Notes: a model not told the origin generated them from the sequence alone. 64,000 nucleotides of DNA from Bacteroidales bacterium (GCA_031275085.1 JAISPG010000056.1:62001-126000), one strand, 5' to 3'; counted from the first letter of the stretch, positions 8,775 to 18,495 are shown. Translations and numbers: made by a program.

Positions 8775-9539
8775 CTATAATAAATTACCGGAACCTGAAT
8801 AATTTTCGATAATATTTTTCATTTCTTTTATCTTATCTGTATTGGCATACATATACCCACGCTTATTATTATGTATGTAATGCCCCATCCCGGATAGATC
8901 AGAATTGTTATAACATTCATCCTCTATAAATCCGGAAGCTGAAGAATGAAACTCACAGAAACCCGAACTTAGTAGTTTTTTTAAATTATTCATATCAAGT
9001 CCGCCACCCGGCATAATTATTATATTATTACCGAATTTATATAAAATTTTTATAAGATTTTCTATTCCCATATTTATTCCCGAATAGCCTCCCGAAGTAA
9101 GTATCCTGGTTGCTCCGCAATCTATTATGTCTTTTATACCTTTTTCATAATCTGCAGAATTATCTATTGCCCGGCTAAATGTAAATTCCAAAGGTTTTGA
9201 TATTTCTACGAGTTTTTTTGTTTTTTCATAATCCACGCATCCGTTTTTTTTCAGAACCCCTGAAACTATACCGTTAATATTCAGGAGCTTTAATTTCTTA
9301 ATATCTTCACACATGATTTCAAATTCATCTTCACTGTAGCAAAAGTTCCCAACACGAGGACGTATAAGAATATTAACAGGAATATCAAAAGAGTTTACCA
9401 CTTTTTCTACAAAAGCATACGAAGGAGTTATACCTCCGGTTTGGAGATCACTGCATAGCTCTACTCTGTCTGATGATGATATACAGGCATTTTTTACCGA
9501 TGTAAAAGTATCTGTGCAAACTTCCAGTATTTTTCTCAT
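8775..9539 (-). CDS. cutC: CutC family protein
   Basis: A 254-residue protein with the TIM-barrel CutC pattern: a conserved start (ILEVCTDTFTSVKNA), RVELCSDLQTGGITPS, NILIRPRVGNFCYS, the FTFSRAID segment and RILTSGGYSG near the end of the barrel. CutC was first linked to copper tolerance in E. coli, but its biochemical role is unsettled. The start ATG (9537-9539) gives the normal length. It lies just downstream of the terminator of the PpiD-like gene, so it needs its own promoter, which I could not locate clearly. It converges on the VOC gene. Confidence 0.87.
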   Translation of the reverse strand: MRKILEVCTDTFTSVKNACISSSDRVELCSDLQTGGITPSYAFVEKVVNSFDIPVNILIRPRVGNFCYSEDEFEIMCEDIKKLKLLNINGIVSGVLKKNGCVDYEKTKKLVEISKPLEFTFSRAIDNSADYEKGIKDIIDCGATRILTSGGYSGINMGIENLIKILYKFGNNIIIMPGGGLDMNNLKKLLSSGFCEFHSSASGFIEDECYNNSDLSGMGHYIHNNKRGYMYANTDKIKEMKNIIENYSGSGNLL

Positions 9540-9564
9540 GTAAGAAATATTTTTATTATTTGAC

Positions 9565-9602
9565 TAAAAAAAGAACGACCACAATATAAAGTGACCGTTC
9601 TT
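9565..9602 (-). terminator. Rho-independent terminator for the PpiD-like gene
   Basis: Read on the minus strand, AAGAACG...CGTTCTT forms a stem (9571-9577 with 9596-9602, extended by CAC/GTG) and is followed by a run of T (the A-tract at 9565-9572 on the plus strand). It sits 30 bp downstream of the stop at 9633. Confidence 0.72.
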
Positions 9603-9632
9603 CTGAAATTTTTTTATTATATAGAGTAAGTA

Positions 9633-11732
9633 TTATAAAAATCTGGCTCTGTTATCTTCAATCTTTGCTTTTTTCTGAAGTGCTTCATTGATCCTGTAAA
9701 CTTGTCCGGACTGACTCCTCATTATATTTAACTGATCAGAAGAATAATCTGTTTTTTCCGGAGCAACAGTTGAATTATAAACTTTTAAAACATACACTCC
9801 GTTGTTCCCTTTGATAGGATGTGATATTTTGTTTGCATCAATTGCATCAACAACACCAAGTATTTTTGGTTCGGTTCCTATACCGGGTATTGAAAATTCA
9901 CTAAATTTAATCTTACTAAGAGAGTCTAGTTTATAACCTTCTTTTTGTGCGAAAGAAGCCAGATTTGAAGAAGAAGAAATTTCATTATTGAATTCGGCAA
10001 TAAATCTTTCAGCTTTCTTATCTCTAATAACAGCGGTTTCTACTTTATCTTTCACCATTTCAAAAGGAGTTGTACCTTTAGGTCTTATTGAAGAAACTTT
10101 TGCTACAATATATTTATCCGGGAAAGTAAATACTTCAGATACCGAACCAATTTTAGTATCTTTTCCGTACGCCCACCTTACAATATTTCTTGCATCCTGA
10201 ATATTTGAAACTCTGTTGTCAAGCTCACCTACTGTTGCAATTCTTTTTGCCAAATGTTTATCGATAACTGCCTGGTCAAATTCTGCTCCTGTAGGATTAT
10301 TTACAACAAAATTACTGGCTTCGGCAAAACGTTGATTAACTGTATAATCAGAGAACCTAACTATTTTATTTATAGTAGCAAGTTTTATTTTCCTGTGTTT
10401 TGCAGGTTGATCGGTAATCTTAAAAATATGAACTCCATAATTTGCTTCCAATGTTTCAATATCTCCGACATTACCCTTGAAGGCTATATCGTTAATATCT
10501 GTTCTTAACTCGCTTTCGGTGAACCAGCCCATATCTCCGCCTTTTACTTTTGATTCATCATCATTAGAGTTTAAAAATGCTAACAAAGAAAAATCTTCAC
10601 CATTTTGAGCAAGTTTTTTTATACTATCGGCTTTTGCAATACATTGTTCTATTGTAACAGTGTCGTTAGCAAGGAACAAAATATGGCTTAACCTTACAGA
10701 GTCCGGTCTTACAGCAATTTCTGTAATACGTGTAAAGTAATATGTATCGTAGTTCAATATTATATCGGAAGTCGTTCCTGTTTCCTGTTCAAAGAAATCT
10801 TCAGGTAATCCGTGTGGTAATTCATTTTCGGAAATAAAAAATTGTTGAGTCCTTAGATCATCATTGCTTAAAGCAAATTCATTAAAACCTGATGATAATT
10901 CATTAAATTCTTCATATAATTCTGTTATTTCATTTTTTATTGCAACAGTATCTTCAGATGAAGGAATTATGTCAAAAATAACATATTCAAGTTCCCTGCT
11001 TTCATTATTTTCGTTATACAGATATTTGTGTTCATTATAATATTTTTGTAAATCAGAATCATTAAAAGTAATATCTGTATCTGCAATATTTCTATAATTT
11101 TTTGCTAATAACTCAAAATCAAAAGAATTATTTTTTTCTTCATAATCCATTTTTGCCAATGCAACAGGAGCATAAAAACCTTTTGCCACCATGTTGTCAT
11201 ACTTATTTGTAATTCTATCCTGTTTTATTATCCTTTTAAAATATTCAGCAATAATATATGTTTGTTCATCTTCTTCAGCCCTGTCAAAGAAATTTCTTAC
11301 CCATGTCGTATCAATGACACCGGTTTCCTGATTTGTAAAATATTGCTGAATAATATAATGTATATTTGAACCGTATAATAAATCTTCCATTTCTTCATCA
11401 CTTACGGATAATCCAACATTTTTTACAAACGGATCAAAAATATATTCCTGAAGTATCTCGTTCCATGCCAATTGAGACAATCTTTGATCTTCTTCGGCAG
11501 TAACACTGCTTTTGCGTTGCATAACCAAAACAAAATTTTTGTGATAGTTATAATATGACTGAAATTCAGTATAATCAACTTTTTTATTATTTATTTTTGC
11601 AACGCTGGTATCGTTCTGATTAAAAATCACCTGAAATGTTGAAGGATCAATGATAAATAAAAATAATGCAACTCCAACAAATATTATAACAAAAATACCT
11701 GCTTTGTTCCTAATCTTCTGTAATACTGCCAT
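9633..11732 (-). CDS. PpiD/SurA-like periplasmic peptidyl-prolyl isomerase
   Basis: A 699-residue foldase anchored by one N-terminal transmembrane helix (residues about 11-30, IFVIIFVGVALFLFIID) with the rest in the periplasm. A SurA-type N-terminal chaperone region is followed by a parvulin rotamase domain at about residues 345-450 (RLSHILFLAND, KGGDMGWF, YGVHIFKI). A second, degenerate parvulin-like region may follow. It is expected to assist folding of outer-membrane proteins. In Bacteroidales such a gene commonly accompanies coaX, LptC and CorC genes. Here it lies beside that group but is transcribed divergently from coaX. Assignment to the family is strong; the substrate range is inferred. 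Confidence 0.9.
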   Translation of the reverse strand: MAVLQKIRNKAGIFVIIFVGVALFLFIIDPSTFQVIFNQNDTSVAKINNKKVDYTEFQSYYNYHKNFVLVMQRKSSVTAEEDQRLSQLAWNEILQEYIFDPFVKNVGLSVSDEEMEDLLYGSNIHYIIQQYFTNQETGVIDTTWVRNFFDRAEEDEQTYIIAEYFKRIIKQDRITNKYDNMVAKGFYAPVALAKMDYEEKNNSFDFELLAKNYRNIADTDITFNDSDLQKYYNEHKYLYNENNESRELEYVIFDIIPSSEDTVAIKNEITELYEEFNELSSGFNEFALSNDDLRTQQFFISENELPHGLPEDFFEQETGTTSDIILNYDTYYFTRITEIAVRPDSVRLSHILFLANDTVTIEQCIAKADSIKKLAQNGEDFSLLAFLNSNDDESKVKGGDMGWFTESELRTDINDIAFKGNVGDIETLEANYGVHIFKITDQPAKHRKIKLATINKIVRFSDYTVNQRFAEASNFVVNNPTGAEFDQAVIDKHLAKRIATVGELDNRVSNIQDARNIVRWAYGKDTKIGSVSEVFTFPDKYIVAKVSSIRPKGTTPFEMVKDKVETAVIRDKKAERFIAEFNNEISSSSNLASFAQKEGYKLDSLSKIKFSEFSIPGIGTEPKILGVVDAIDANKISHPIKGNNGVYVLKVYNSTVAPEKTDYSSDQLNIMRSQSGQVYRINEALQKKAKIEDNRARFL

Positions 11733-11787
11733 TATTGTAAATTTTTAATAAATTTTCAAACTATACTTTTTTAATTTTTTCAGGTTG

Positions 11788-11819
11788 CGAAGATAATAAA
11801 AATTATTATTTATAATCAA
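11788..11819 (-). promoter_or_regulatory. Putative promoter of the PpiD-like gene
   Basis: On the minus strand TTG (CAA at 11817-11819), 21 nt and TATCTTCG (11788-11795, one mismatch to TAnnTTTG) precede the start at 11732 by about 55 bp. Confidence 0.4.
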
Positions 11820-11841
11820 TCAAATTAAATTAATTAAATTG

Positions 11842-11849
11842 TATTTTTG
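11842..11849 (+). promoter_or_regulatory. -7 box of the coaX operon
   Basis: TATTTTTG matches TAnnTTTG and lies 20 bp before the ATG of coaX at 11870. A clear -33 element is not visible. Confidence 0.4.
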
Positions 11850-11869
11850 CAATCATTTAATTATTTTAT

Positions 11870-12601
11870 ATGGTAAATTTGGTTGTAGATGCTGGTAACA
11901 CTAATATTAAGCTGTTTTTATTTGAAAATGACTTAATAGTGTTCAAGTATATATTTTCTAATACAAGTACTGATTTTGATGATAAAATTCAGTCATTCTT
12001 ATTATCCAAAAATATATCATATTGTATTATTTCATCAGTAAATAAAATAAATGAAAAACTATTATTTTTTTTAGAGAATAATCTTAATACAATTTTTTTT
12101 ACTCATGGAATGAATTTACCTGTAGATATAGAATATAAAACACCGGAAACTTTGGGATTAGACAGACTTGCGTCAGTTGTAGGAGCAGATGCCTTATTTC
12201 CAGGGAAAAACATACTGGTTATTGATGCCGGAACTGCAATAACTTATGATCTGGTCCTTAATAAAAAATATTTGGGCGGAACAATTTCACCTGGAATTTT
12301 AACCAGATTTAAAGCATTACATACTTTTACGGAAAAACTTCCGTTATTAAATATTAACGAAGAAGAAAAAGGGCTTTATGGAAATACAACAAAAAGTGCA
12401 ATTATACTTGGTGTTCAGAACGGAGTAATGTATGAAATAATGGGTAATATTAAGGCATTTAAAGAAAAATATAATGATCTGGCAGTAATATTTACAGGAG
12501 GAGATACCTTTTTCTTTGAAAAATCATTTAAATTTTGCATTTTTGTCGAGCCAAATTTAACAGCAATCGGGTTAAATAAAATTTTAAAACTGAATGTATA
12601 A
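11870..12601 (+). CDS. coaX: Type III pantothenate kinase
   Basis: A 243-residue CoaX, which phosphorylates pantothenate as the first step of coenzyme A synthesis. The ASKHA-fold phosphate motif VDAGNTNIK lies at residues 6-14, the substrate segment is ETLGLDRLASVVGA, the second phosphate motif is VIDAGTAITYD, followed by GGTISPGI and a C-terminal FTGGD. The length is normal for the family. It is the first gene of a tight plus-strand run. The following barrel gene begins 8 bp inside its 3' end, which implies co-transcription and probably coupled translation. Confidence is high. Confidence 0.94.
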   Translation: MVNLVVDAGNTNIKLFLFENDLIVFKYIFSNTSTDFDDKIQSFLLSKNISYCIISSVNKINEKLLFFLENNLNTIFFTHGMNLPVDIEYKTPETLGLDRLASVVGADALFPGKNILVIDAGTAITYDLVLNKKYLGGTISPGILTRFKALHTFTEKLPLLNINEEEKGLYGNTTKSAIILGVQNGVMYEIMGNIKAFKEKYNDLAVIFTGGDTFFFEKSFKFCIFVEPNLTAIGLNKILKLNV

Positions 12602-13877
12602 AAGACTATTTTTAACGGTTTTTATTGTTTTCACAATTACTATAGCCGGTTTTTCACAGGGAAAAGTAGGTTCACCATACACCCGCTACAGCATAGGTGA
12701 TATAAACAATAACCCATTAGCAAGAAATAACGGTTTAGGAGGAGTAAGTTACACTCTTCCATACAGGAATAATGTCAACTATATAAATCCGGCAGGAGTA
12801 GCAAATATTGACACAATGACTTTTATTTTTGACTTTGGGCTACAGGGAGGAGGAAGATCATATGAAATTAAGGATCCAAAACTCAAAGAAACAAAATACG
12901 ATTATCAGATTTCATATATTAATTTTGGTTTTTCCATTAACAGATGGTGGAAAATGGCTTTAGGAATTACACCTTATAGCAATGTCGGTTATAATATAAT
13001 GTCTTCCGATTCTTTACTGAATGTTCATAAAAACTATAGGTTTGAAGGTAATGGAGGAATAACTAAAATTTTCTGGAATAACTCGGTATCGCCTTTAAAA
13101 AATTTAAGACTTGGTGTTAATGCTGTTTTTTTATTTGGCGAAATCTATCATTATAATGCAATAACTTTTGATGAAGATGTGGAAGAAGGCTTTATGAATA
13201 TCATAGAACAAAATAAATCAAGGATATCTGATTTCAGTTTTGATGCAGGTATTCAGTATGATATTAATATCAATAGCAAAAATAAGATTACTATTGGTGC
13301 CGTATATGGTCATAATAAAGATTTAAAAGCCTACCAGTCCAGTTTTGTGTACAATAGAAGTAAATCAGGAACAATAGTAGATACACTATATATTTCCGAT
13401 GAAAATAAAGGAATAGTAAGTTTACCTATGAGTTTAGGTTTTGGAATAGGTTATTGTTATGATGATAAATTATTCGTAGGAATTGATTATACATTACAGA
13501 ACTGGAAAAATGCACAGTTCTTTAATTCTGTAGATTCTTTAGGTAATGGGAACTATTTTTCCATGGGAATTGAATATATACCCGGAGGATATAAGGGATT
13601 ATCCTATAAATATAAAGATGCAATAAGCTACAGACTAGGAGGATATTACAATGAAACATACTTCAAACTTTCAACAGGACAGGTGCCGATAAAAGACTTT
13701 GGCATAAGTTTTGGGGTAGGATTACCAGTAAAACGTTCTAAGACATCTTTTGATATTTCGGTTAAATTAGGACAACGAGGTTCTATTGACGATAGCCTTA
13801 TAAGGGAAAGATACTTCATCGTAGGAGTCGGGTTTAATTTAGCAGATGTATGGTTTATAAAAAGTAAATTTGATTAA
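12594..13877 (+). CDS. Outer-membrane beta-barrel protein
   Basis: A 427-residue secreted protein. The N-terminal signal peptide (MYKRLFLTVFIVFTITIAGFSQ) is followed by alternating aromatic and hydrophobic strands and a C-terminal strand ending in Trp/Phe-rich residues, typical of an outer-membrane barrel. The GSPYTRYSIGDI and NNVNYINPAGVA segments near the N-terminus resemble the FadL/OmpP1-like barrels found in Bacteroidota next to coaX. The cargo or function is unknown. It overlaps coaX by 8 bp and precedes a TPR protein and lptC, so a role in envelope assembly is plausible but unproven. Confidence 0.78.
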   Translation: MYKRLFLTVFIVFTITIAGFSQGKVGSPYTRYSIGDINNNPLARNNGLGGVSYTLPYRNNVNYINPAGVANIDTMTFIFDFGLQGGGRSYEIKDPKLKETKYDYQISYINFGFSINRWWKMALGITPYSNVGYNIMSSDSLLNVHKNYRFEGNGGITKIFWNNSVSPLKNLRLGVNAVFLFGEIYHYNAITFDEDVEEGFMNIIEQNKSRISDFSFDAGIQYDININSKNKITIGAVYGHNKDLKAYQSSFVYNRSKSGTIVDTLYISDENKGIVSLPMSLGFGIGYCYDDKLFVGIDYTLQNWKNAQFFNSVDSLGNGNYFSMGIEYIPGGYKGLSYKYKDAISYRLGGYYNETYFKLSTGQVPIKDFGISFGVGLPVKRSKTSFDISVKLGQRGSIDDSLIRERYFIVGVGFNLADVWFIKSKFD

Positions 13878-13887
13878 TTTTTATTAT

Positions 13888-15222
13888 ATGAAAAGTAAAG
13901 TAAATATTTTAGCATTTATTTCATTAGGAATATTATTTAGCGTAGGGCTTACAGCACAAGACGAAAAGTATGGAGATGATCCTGAAACCTGTAGAATACA
14001 ATTGTCTACTTATTCTGAGTATTTTAATCAAAAAAATTATACAGATGCATATCCGGCATGGTCATGGTGTTTTCATAATTGTCCGGAAGCTACAAGAAAT
14101 ATTTATGTTCAAGGTGCAACTTTAATGGAACATTTTATTAATAATGAAACAGATCCTGAGAAAAAAGAAGCATATATAGATACATTAATGATGGTTTATG
14201 ATAACCGTGTAAAATATTTCGGACAAAAAGGAAGCGTATGGGGACGTAAAGCTGTTTCTATACTTAGATACAGACCTGAACGTATAGAAGAAGCCTACAA
14301 TGTTCTTGAAGAAGCTTACCAGGAAAGTAAGGAAAATACTGAATATTATGTTTTGGAATTTTATATGAGTTCTACTGTTGTAATGTATAACCGCGAAGAA
14401 ATTACAGGAGATAAAGTTATAGAAATTTATGAAAATATTTCTAGTGCATTGAATCATCAGATCTCTAACGAACCTAACGAAGAAAAACGTTCCAAAATTG
14501 AAGAATCTGCTAAAAAAGTAGAGGAAATATTTGCAGGTAGCGGTGTTGCCAATTGTGAAACAATAATAAGACTTTATACACCTAAGTTTGAAGAAAATCC
14601 TACCGATATCGAACTGGCAAGAAAAATACTTGCATTATTAGATGCCGGAAATTCAGATGAGTGTAAATTGTCTGACCTATACATGAATGTTGCAACTCTT
14701 CTTTATAAAAATGAGAGAACGGCTAATTCTGCACATTCTATAGCACAGGCATATTTAAAAAGGAAAGAAGCATCAGAGTCGGAAAAATATTATAATGAGG
14801 CAATAGAATTAGAATCTGATCCGATAAAAAAAGCAAATATTTATTATGAGCTTGCCCTTCTGTATTACAGTATGACTAATGAGTACCCTAAAGCAAGAAC
14901 CGCAGCAAGAAGTGCTATTGCCAATAATCCTAACCATGGCAGGGCTTATATGCTGATAGGCAGGATTTATGCTGCCGGTGGAAGGAGCTGTGGTGAAACT
15001 TCTCTGGAAAAAAAATATGTCTATCTTCTTGTTGTGGATTATTTTGTAAAGGCCAGAAATGTAGACCCGGATCTATCTTCCGAAGTAAATGAATTAATAG
15101 GAAGATATACATCCAGTTTTCCGAAAAATGAAGAACTTTTCTGGGTGAATCTCAGCCCCGGAGACGTTGTTACCATTGGCTGCTGGATCAATGAATCAAC
15201 AACATTGAGAACTTCCGATTAG
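13888..15222 (+). CDS. Secreted tetratricopeptide-repeat protein
   Basis: The frame is open from a TTG at 13870, but the ATG at 13888 gives a clean signal peptide (MKSKVNILAFISLGILFSVGLTAQ), so that start is preferred. The 444-residue mature region is helical. It begins with a domain holding several Cys residues and has TPR-like repeats toward the C-terminus (residues about 290-380, for example KANIYYELALLYYSM and GRAYMLIGRIYAAGG). It is likely a periplasmic or outer-membrane-associated scaffold. Its stop overlaps the GTG start of lptC by one base, placing it firmly in the coaX-lptC-corC operon. Partner proteins are unknown. Confidence 0.8.
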   Translation: MKSKVNILAFISLGILFSVGLTAQDEKYGDDPETCRIQLSTYSEYFNQKNYTDAYPAWSWCFHNCPEATRNIYVQGATLMEHFINNETDPEKKEAYIDTLMMVYDNRVKYFGQKGSVWGRKAVSILRYRPERIEEAYNVLEEAYQESKENTEYYVLEFYMSSTVVMYNREEITGDKVIEIYENISSALNHQISNEPNEEKRSKIEESAKKVEEIFAGSGVANCETIIRLYTPKFEENPTDIELARKILALLDAGNSDECKLSDLYMNVATLLYKNERTANSAHSIAQAYLKRKEASESEKYYNEAIELESDPIKKANIYYELALLYYSMTNEYPKARTAARSAIANNPNHGRAYMLIGRIYAAGGRSCGETSLEKKYVYLLVVDYFVKARNVDPDLSSEVNELIGRYTSSFPKNEELFWVNLSPGDVVTIGCWINESTTLRTSD

Positions 15223-15791
15223 TGGAAAATAAAAAAAATATTTTAAATATAAGGATTGTCGTGCTGATATTTATTGTCAGCACGATATTTGTTTGTTGTC
15301 AGAACGATATTGAAACAGTAAATAAAATAAGGGAAAGAAATAAACTCCCTACAATAAGGATTGAGAATTTTGAAACAACATACAGTGATTCGGGAAAGTT
15401 AAAAATCAAAATGATTTCACCTGAGCTGGTAAGATATGATAAATCTGAAAGAAATTATGACGAATATTCTAAAGGGTTATATGTAGAATTTTACAATAAT
15501 TTTTATGAAGTGGAAGCTACCTTACGTTGTCGTTATGCAAGATATTTGATTGAAAAAGATTTATGGGAAGCAAAGTTTGATGTTGAAGTTAATAATTTGT
15601 CATCAGGAGAAAAACTTAATACAGAATTATTATATTGGGATGTAAAAAAAGAACTTATATATTCTGATAAATTCGTAAGAATAACAAGACCTGATGAAAT
15701 ATTATTCGGAGAAGGATTTGAGTCTGACCAGGATTTCTCTAAATGGAAAATTTTAAAACCAACAGGTTCAATAAATATAAAAGATGAATAA
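15222..15791 (+). CDS. lptC: LptC-like LPS export lipoprotein
   Basis: A 189-residue periplasmic protein starting at GTG 15222, whose first base is the last base of the previous stop codon. A hydrophobic N-terminus ends in a lipobox-like STIFVCC (Cys25/26). The body shows the LptC pattern, a transthyretin-like beta structure with ENFETTYSDSGKLKIKMISPELVRYD and later ELLYWDVKKELIYSDKFVRITRPDEILFGEGF. LptC links the inner-membrane LptBFG transporter to LptA in lipopolysaccharide export. The Bacteroidota versions are annotated as LPS export ABC transporter periplasmic protein LptC. The next gene starts 8 bp before its end. Confidence 0.86.
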   Translation: MENKKNILNIRIVVLIFIVSTIFVCCQNDIETVNKIRERNKLPTIRIENFETTYSDSGKLKIKMISPELVRYDKSERNYDEYSKGLYVEFYNNFYEVEATLRCRYARYLIEKDLWEAKFDVEVNNLSSGEKLNTELLYWDVKKELIYSDKFVRITRPDEILFGEGFESDQDFSKWKILKPTGSINIKDE

Positions 15792-15996
15792 AAAAATATT
15801 TCAGATTGTTGTTGAGATTGCATGGGTAATTATGGCAATTTTTTGTCTTGCCGTTGGCATTTATTATCATATAAAATTTGGTACTAATATGATGATCTGG
15901 CTAATGTATGCACTTAGTGTAATAAGTACAGGTATGTTTTTAATAAGACATTTTCAACGAAAAAATATTCAGAAACGAAAGGATAAATTCAGATAA
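15784..15996 (+). CDS. Small two-span membrane protein
   Basis: A 70-residue hydrophobic protein with two predicted spans (about residues 7-28 and 34-52) and a strongly basic C-terminal tail (RHFQRKNIQKRKDKF). It overlaps lptC by 8 bp, and its last base is the first base of the CorC gene, so it is clearly part of the operon. I do not recognise a family. It may serve as a small partner of LptC or the CNNM protein, but nothing in the sequence says so. Confidence 0.65.
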   Translation: MNKKIFQIVVEIAWVIMAIFCLAVGIYYHIKFGTNMMIWLMYALSVISTGMFLIRHFQRKNIQKRKDKFR

Positions 15997-17270
15997 TGGA
16001 TTGGTTAATAATAATAATATCAATTATATTCTCTGCTTTTTTTTCAGGAATGGAGATAGCTTATATATCCTCTAATAAGCTAAAATTAGAATTAGCAACA
16101 AAAACATCTTCTTTTACCTCAAAGATATTATCAGTATTTGCCGATCACCCTTCCAATTTTATTTCTGCAATGCTCGTCGGAAATAACCTGACATTAGTTG
16201 TATATGGTATTTTTATGGCAAAAGTCCTTGAAGCTCCGATAAGCAAATTTGTTTCCAATGAATTTGCGGTTATGGTTATTCAAACCGTAATATCAACGCT
16301 TCTAATATTGTTTGTTGCAGAATTTTTACCTAAAACACTTTTCAGAATAGTTAGTAATGCAGCATTAAAAACATTTTCAATACCATTAATAATATTTTAT
16401 TATTTATTTTACCCGGTAGTAAAGTTCATAATGTGGCTTGCCGGATTTTTTATAAAACAGTTCACTCATTCAGATATTGAAGCTAATGAGAAAGAAAAAG
16501 CTTTTGGCAAGATTGATATTGATGATATAATTGAAAATAGCAAATCGTCTAATGAACATGTATCTGCAAATACAGAACTTCGTATATTCCAGAATGCAAT
16601 GGATTTTTCAACTATAAAAGTACGGGAATGTATGGTACCGAGGAATAAAATAAAAGCTGTTCCTGTAACAACAGAAATTTCCGAACTTCAGGATGTATTT
16701 GTAGAAACAGGACACTCTAATATTCTTGTTTATAAAGAAAATATCGATGAAATTACAGGATATGTCAATATAAAAGATATTTTTAAAAATCCGCAGAAAC
16801 TCAGGAGTATAATGCGCCAGATTATTATCGTTCCAGAAACGATGCTTGCCAAAAAGTTACTTGAAGACCTGATAAAAATAAATAAAAGCCTGGCTGTAGT
16901 AGTTGATGAGTTTGGCAGTACCAGTGGTATAGTTACTATTGAGGATATTATGGAGGAGATTTTTGGAGAATTCGAAGATGAGCATGATATACCTGAATTT
17001 TCCGTACACGTTACAAAAGAAGGTGATTATATCATTTCCGGACATGAAGAAGTTGATGTCTTTAACGAAGAATTCGGTCTTGAACTTAGTGAATCTGATG
17101 AATATGAAACAATTGCCGGATATATACTTTATCATTCCGGAAATTTTCCATCAACCGGAGATATTATAAATATTGAAGATAATAATAATATTTACAAATT
17201 CAAGATATTAAAAGTTCAGGATACGAAGATTGAAAAAGTTATGCTTTATCACTCAGTACTTCATCAATAG
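15996..17270 (+). CDS. CNNM/CorC (HlyC/CorC) family transporter with CBS domains
   Basis: A 424-residue inner-membrane protein. A DUF21/CNNM membrane domain occupies about residues 1-170 (FSAFFSGMEIAYISSN, AEFLPKTL). A paired CBS module follows at about 200-320 (VRECMVPRNKIKAVP, VVVDEFGSTSGIVTIEDIMEEIFGEFEDEHD) and a CorC_HlyC transporter-associated domain ends the protein. Members are linked to magnesium or cobalt efflux; some Bacteroidota relatives are GldE-like. It is the last gene of the coaX operon. Its 3' end overlaps the convergent PatB-like gene by 32 bp. Confidence 0.9.
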   Translation: MDWLIIIISIIFSAFFSGMEIAYISSNKLKLELATKTSSFTSKILSVFADHPSNFISAMLVGNNLTLVVYGIFMAKVLEAPISKFVSNEFAVMVIQTVISTLLILFVAEFLPKTLFRIVSNAALKTFSIPLIIFYYLFYPVVKFIMWLAGFFIKQFTHSDIEANEKEKAFGKIDIDDIIENSKSSNEHVSANTELRIFQNAMDFSTIKVRECMVPRNKIKAVPVTTEISELQDVFVETGHSNILVYKENIDEITGYVNIKDIFKNPQKLRSIMRQIIIVPETMLAKKLLEDLIKINKSLAVVVDEFGSTSGIVTIEDIMEEIFGEFEDEHDIPEFSVHVTKEGDYIISGHEEVDVFNEEFGLELSESDEYETIAGYILYHSGNFPSTGDIINIEDNNNIYKFKILKVQDTKIEKVMLYHSVLHQ

Positions 17271-18426
17271 CTTTTTTAAGTTTCTGCATTGCATTTTCAA
17301 CTTTTATTTTAGGACAGGCAACATTTATCCTCATATGATTCTCTCCACCCGGTCCAAACATCCTTCCATCGTTTAAAGCTAAGCCTGCTTTATCAACTAT
17401 AAAACTTGTAAGATTTTCAGCCGGGATACCCAGTTCCGAAAAATCCAGCCAGATCAAAAACGATGCTTGTGGTGCCATTGCTTTTATTTGCGGAATATAT
17501 TTATTAATATAGTCTATGACATATTCAATATTCCCTTCTACATATTTGAGCATTTCTTTTCTCCAGTTATCTCCTTTTTCATATGCAGCAATAGTTGCTT
17601 TGTATGCAAAAATATTACCGCCTATTAATTCGTTACGATCCAAAAATTTTTTGAATTTTTTTCTTAATACAGGATTAGGAATAATATATGAAGATGATTG
17701 TAAACCAGGCATATTAAATGTTTTTGAAGGAGCAGTAAATGTAATACTTATTTTTGATGCCGTATCTGATACTTTAGCGAAAGGAGTATGATAATAACCT
17801 GGCAGTGCCATATCGCCATGAATTTCATCGGAAATTACAACAATATTGTTATCATAACAAATTGTTGCTAATCTTTTTAAACTTTCTTCGTCCCATATTT
17901 TACCTCCGGGATTATGCGGATTACATAATATTAATAACTTTGTTTTTTTTGTAATCTTTTTTTCCAGATCGTCAAAATCCATTTCGAATAAACCGTTTTT
18001 TATTTTCAAAGGATTAAAAATAAGTTTACGGTTATTTTTTTCGATAACATGTATAAATGGGTGATAAACAGGTGGTTGTATTATTACTTCATCATTTTCT
18101 TCTGTAAAAATCTGTACAGCAAACGATAGTCCCGGAACTATACCGGCAACAAATCCGGTCCAATCTTCTTCAATATTCCATTGATGTTGCTGATATTGCC
18201 AGTTTTTTATAGTTTTTGCAAAATTATCAGGAGGTGTTGTATATCCTAATATTGGATGTTTACTTCGTTCATATATTGCATCGAAGATAAAATCCGGAGT
18301 TCTGAAATCCATATCGGCTACCCACATGGGTTGAATATCTTTATTTCCGAAAAGCGTTGGAAGAAGTTCAATTTTTATTGCATCGGTATTATTCCTGTCT
18401 ATGATTTCGTCAAAATTGTATTTCAT
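17239..18426 (-). CDS. PatB/MalY-type C-S lyase (PLP aminotransferase fold)
   Basis: A fold-type I PLP enzyme of the MalY/PatB group, which cleaves cystathionine or cysteine C-S bonds to pyruvate, ammonia and a thiol. The frame runs up to 18483, but the Met at 18426 begins the conserved start (MKYNFDEIIDRNNTDAIK) and is preferred. Landmarks are MWVADMDF, LCNPHNPGGKIWDEE, SDEIHGDM, the Schiff-base lysine in TFTAPSKTFN and a C-terminal RINVACPK. The 395-residue length is normal. The stop lies within the last 32 bp of the convergent CorC gene. Upstream lies the terminator of the next minus-strand gene, so it must be expressed on its own. Confidence 0.88.
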   Translation of the reverse strand: MKYNFDEIIDRNNTDAIKIELLPTLFGNKDIQPMWVADMDFRTPDFIFDAIYERSKHPILGYTTPPDNFAKTIKNWQYQQHQWNIEEDWTGFVAGIVPGLSFAVQIFTEENDEVIIQPPVYHPFIHVIEKNNRKLIFNPLKIKNGLFEMDFDDLEKKITKKTKLLILCNPHNPGGKIWDEESLKRLATICYDNNIVVISDEIHGDMALPGYYHTPFAKVSDTASKISITFTAPSKTFNMPGLQSSSYIIPNPVLRKKFKKFLDRNELIGGNIFAYKATIAAYEKGDNWRKEMLKYVEGNIEYVIDYINKYIPQIKAMAPQASFLIWLDFSELGIPAENLTSFIVDKAGLALNDGRMFGPGGENHMRINVACPKIKVENAMQKLKKAIDEVLSDKA

Positions 18427-18459
18427 ATAAATATCGTCAAAATGTATTTTGTTATTTAA

Positions 18460-18495
18460 TAAAAAAACAAACGCTAAAAACATTTTTAGCGTTTG
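18460..18495 (-). terminator. Rho-independent terminator for the 18519-19502 lipoprotein gene
   Basis: A perfect 13-bp stem, CAAACGCTAAAAA (18468-18480) with TTTTTAGCGTTTG (18483-18495), is followed on the minus strand by seven or more T (A-tract at 18460-18467). Confidence 0.85.
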
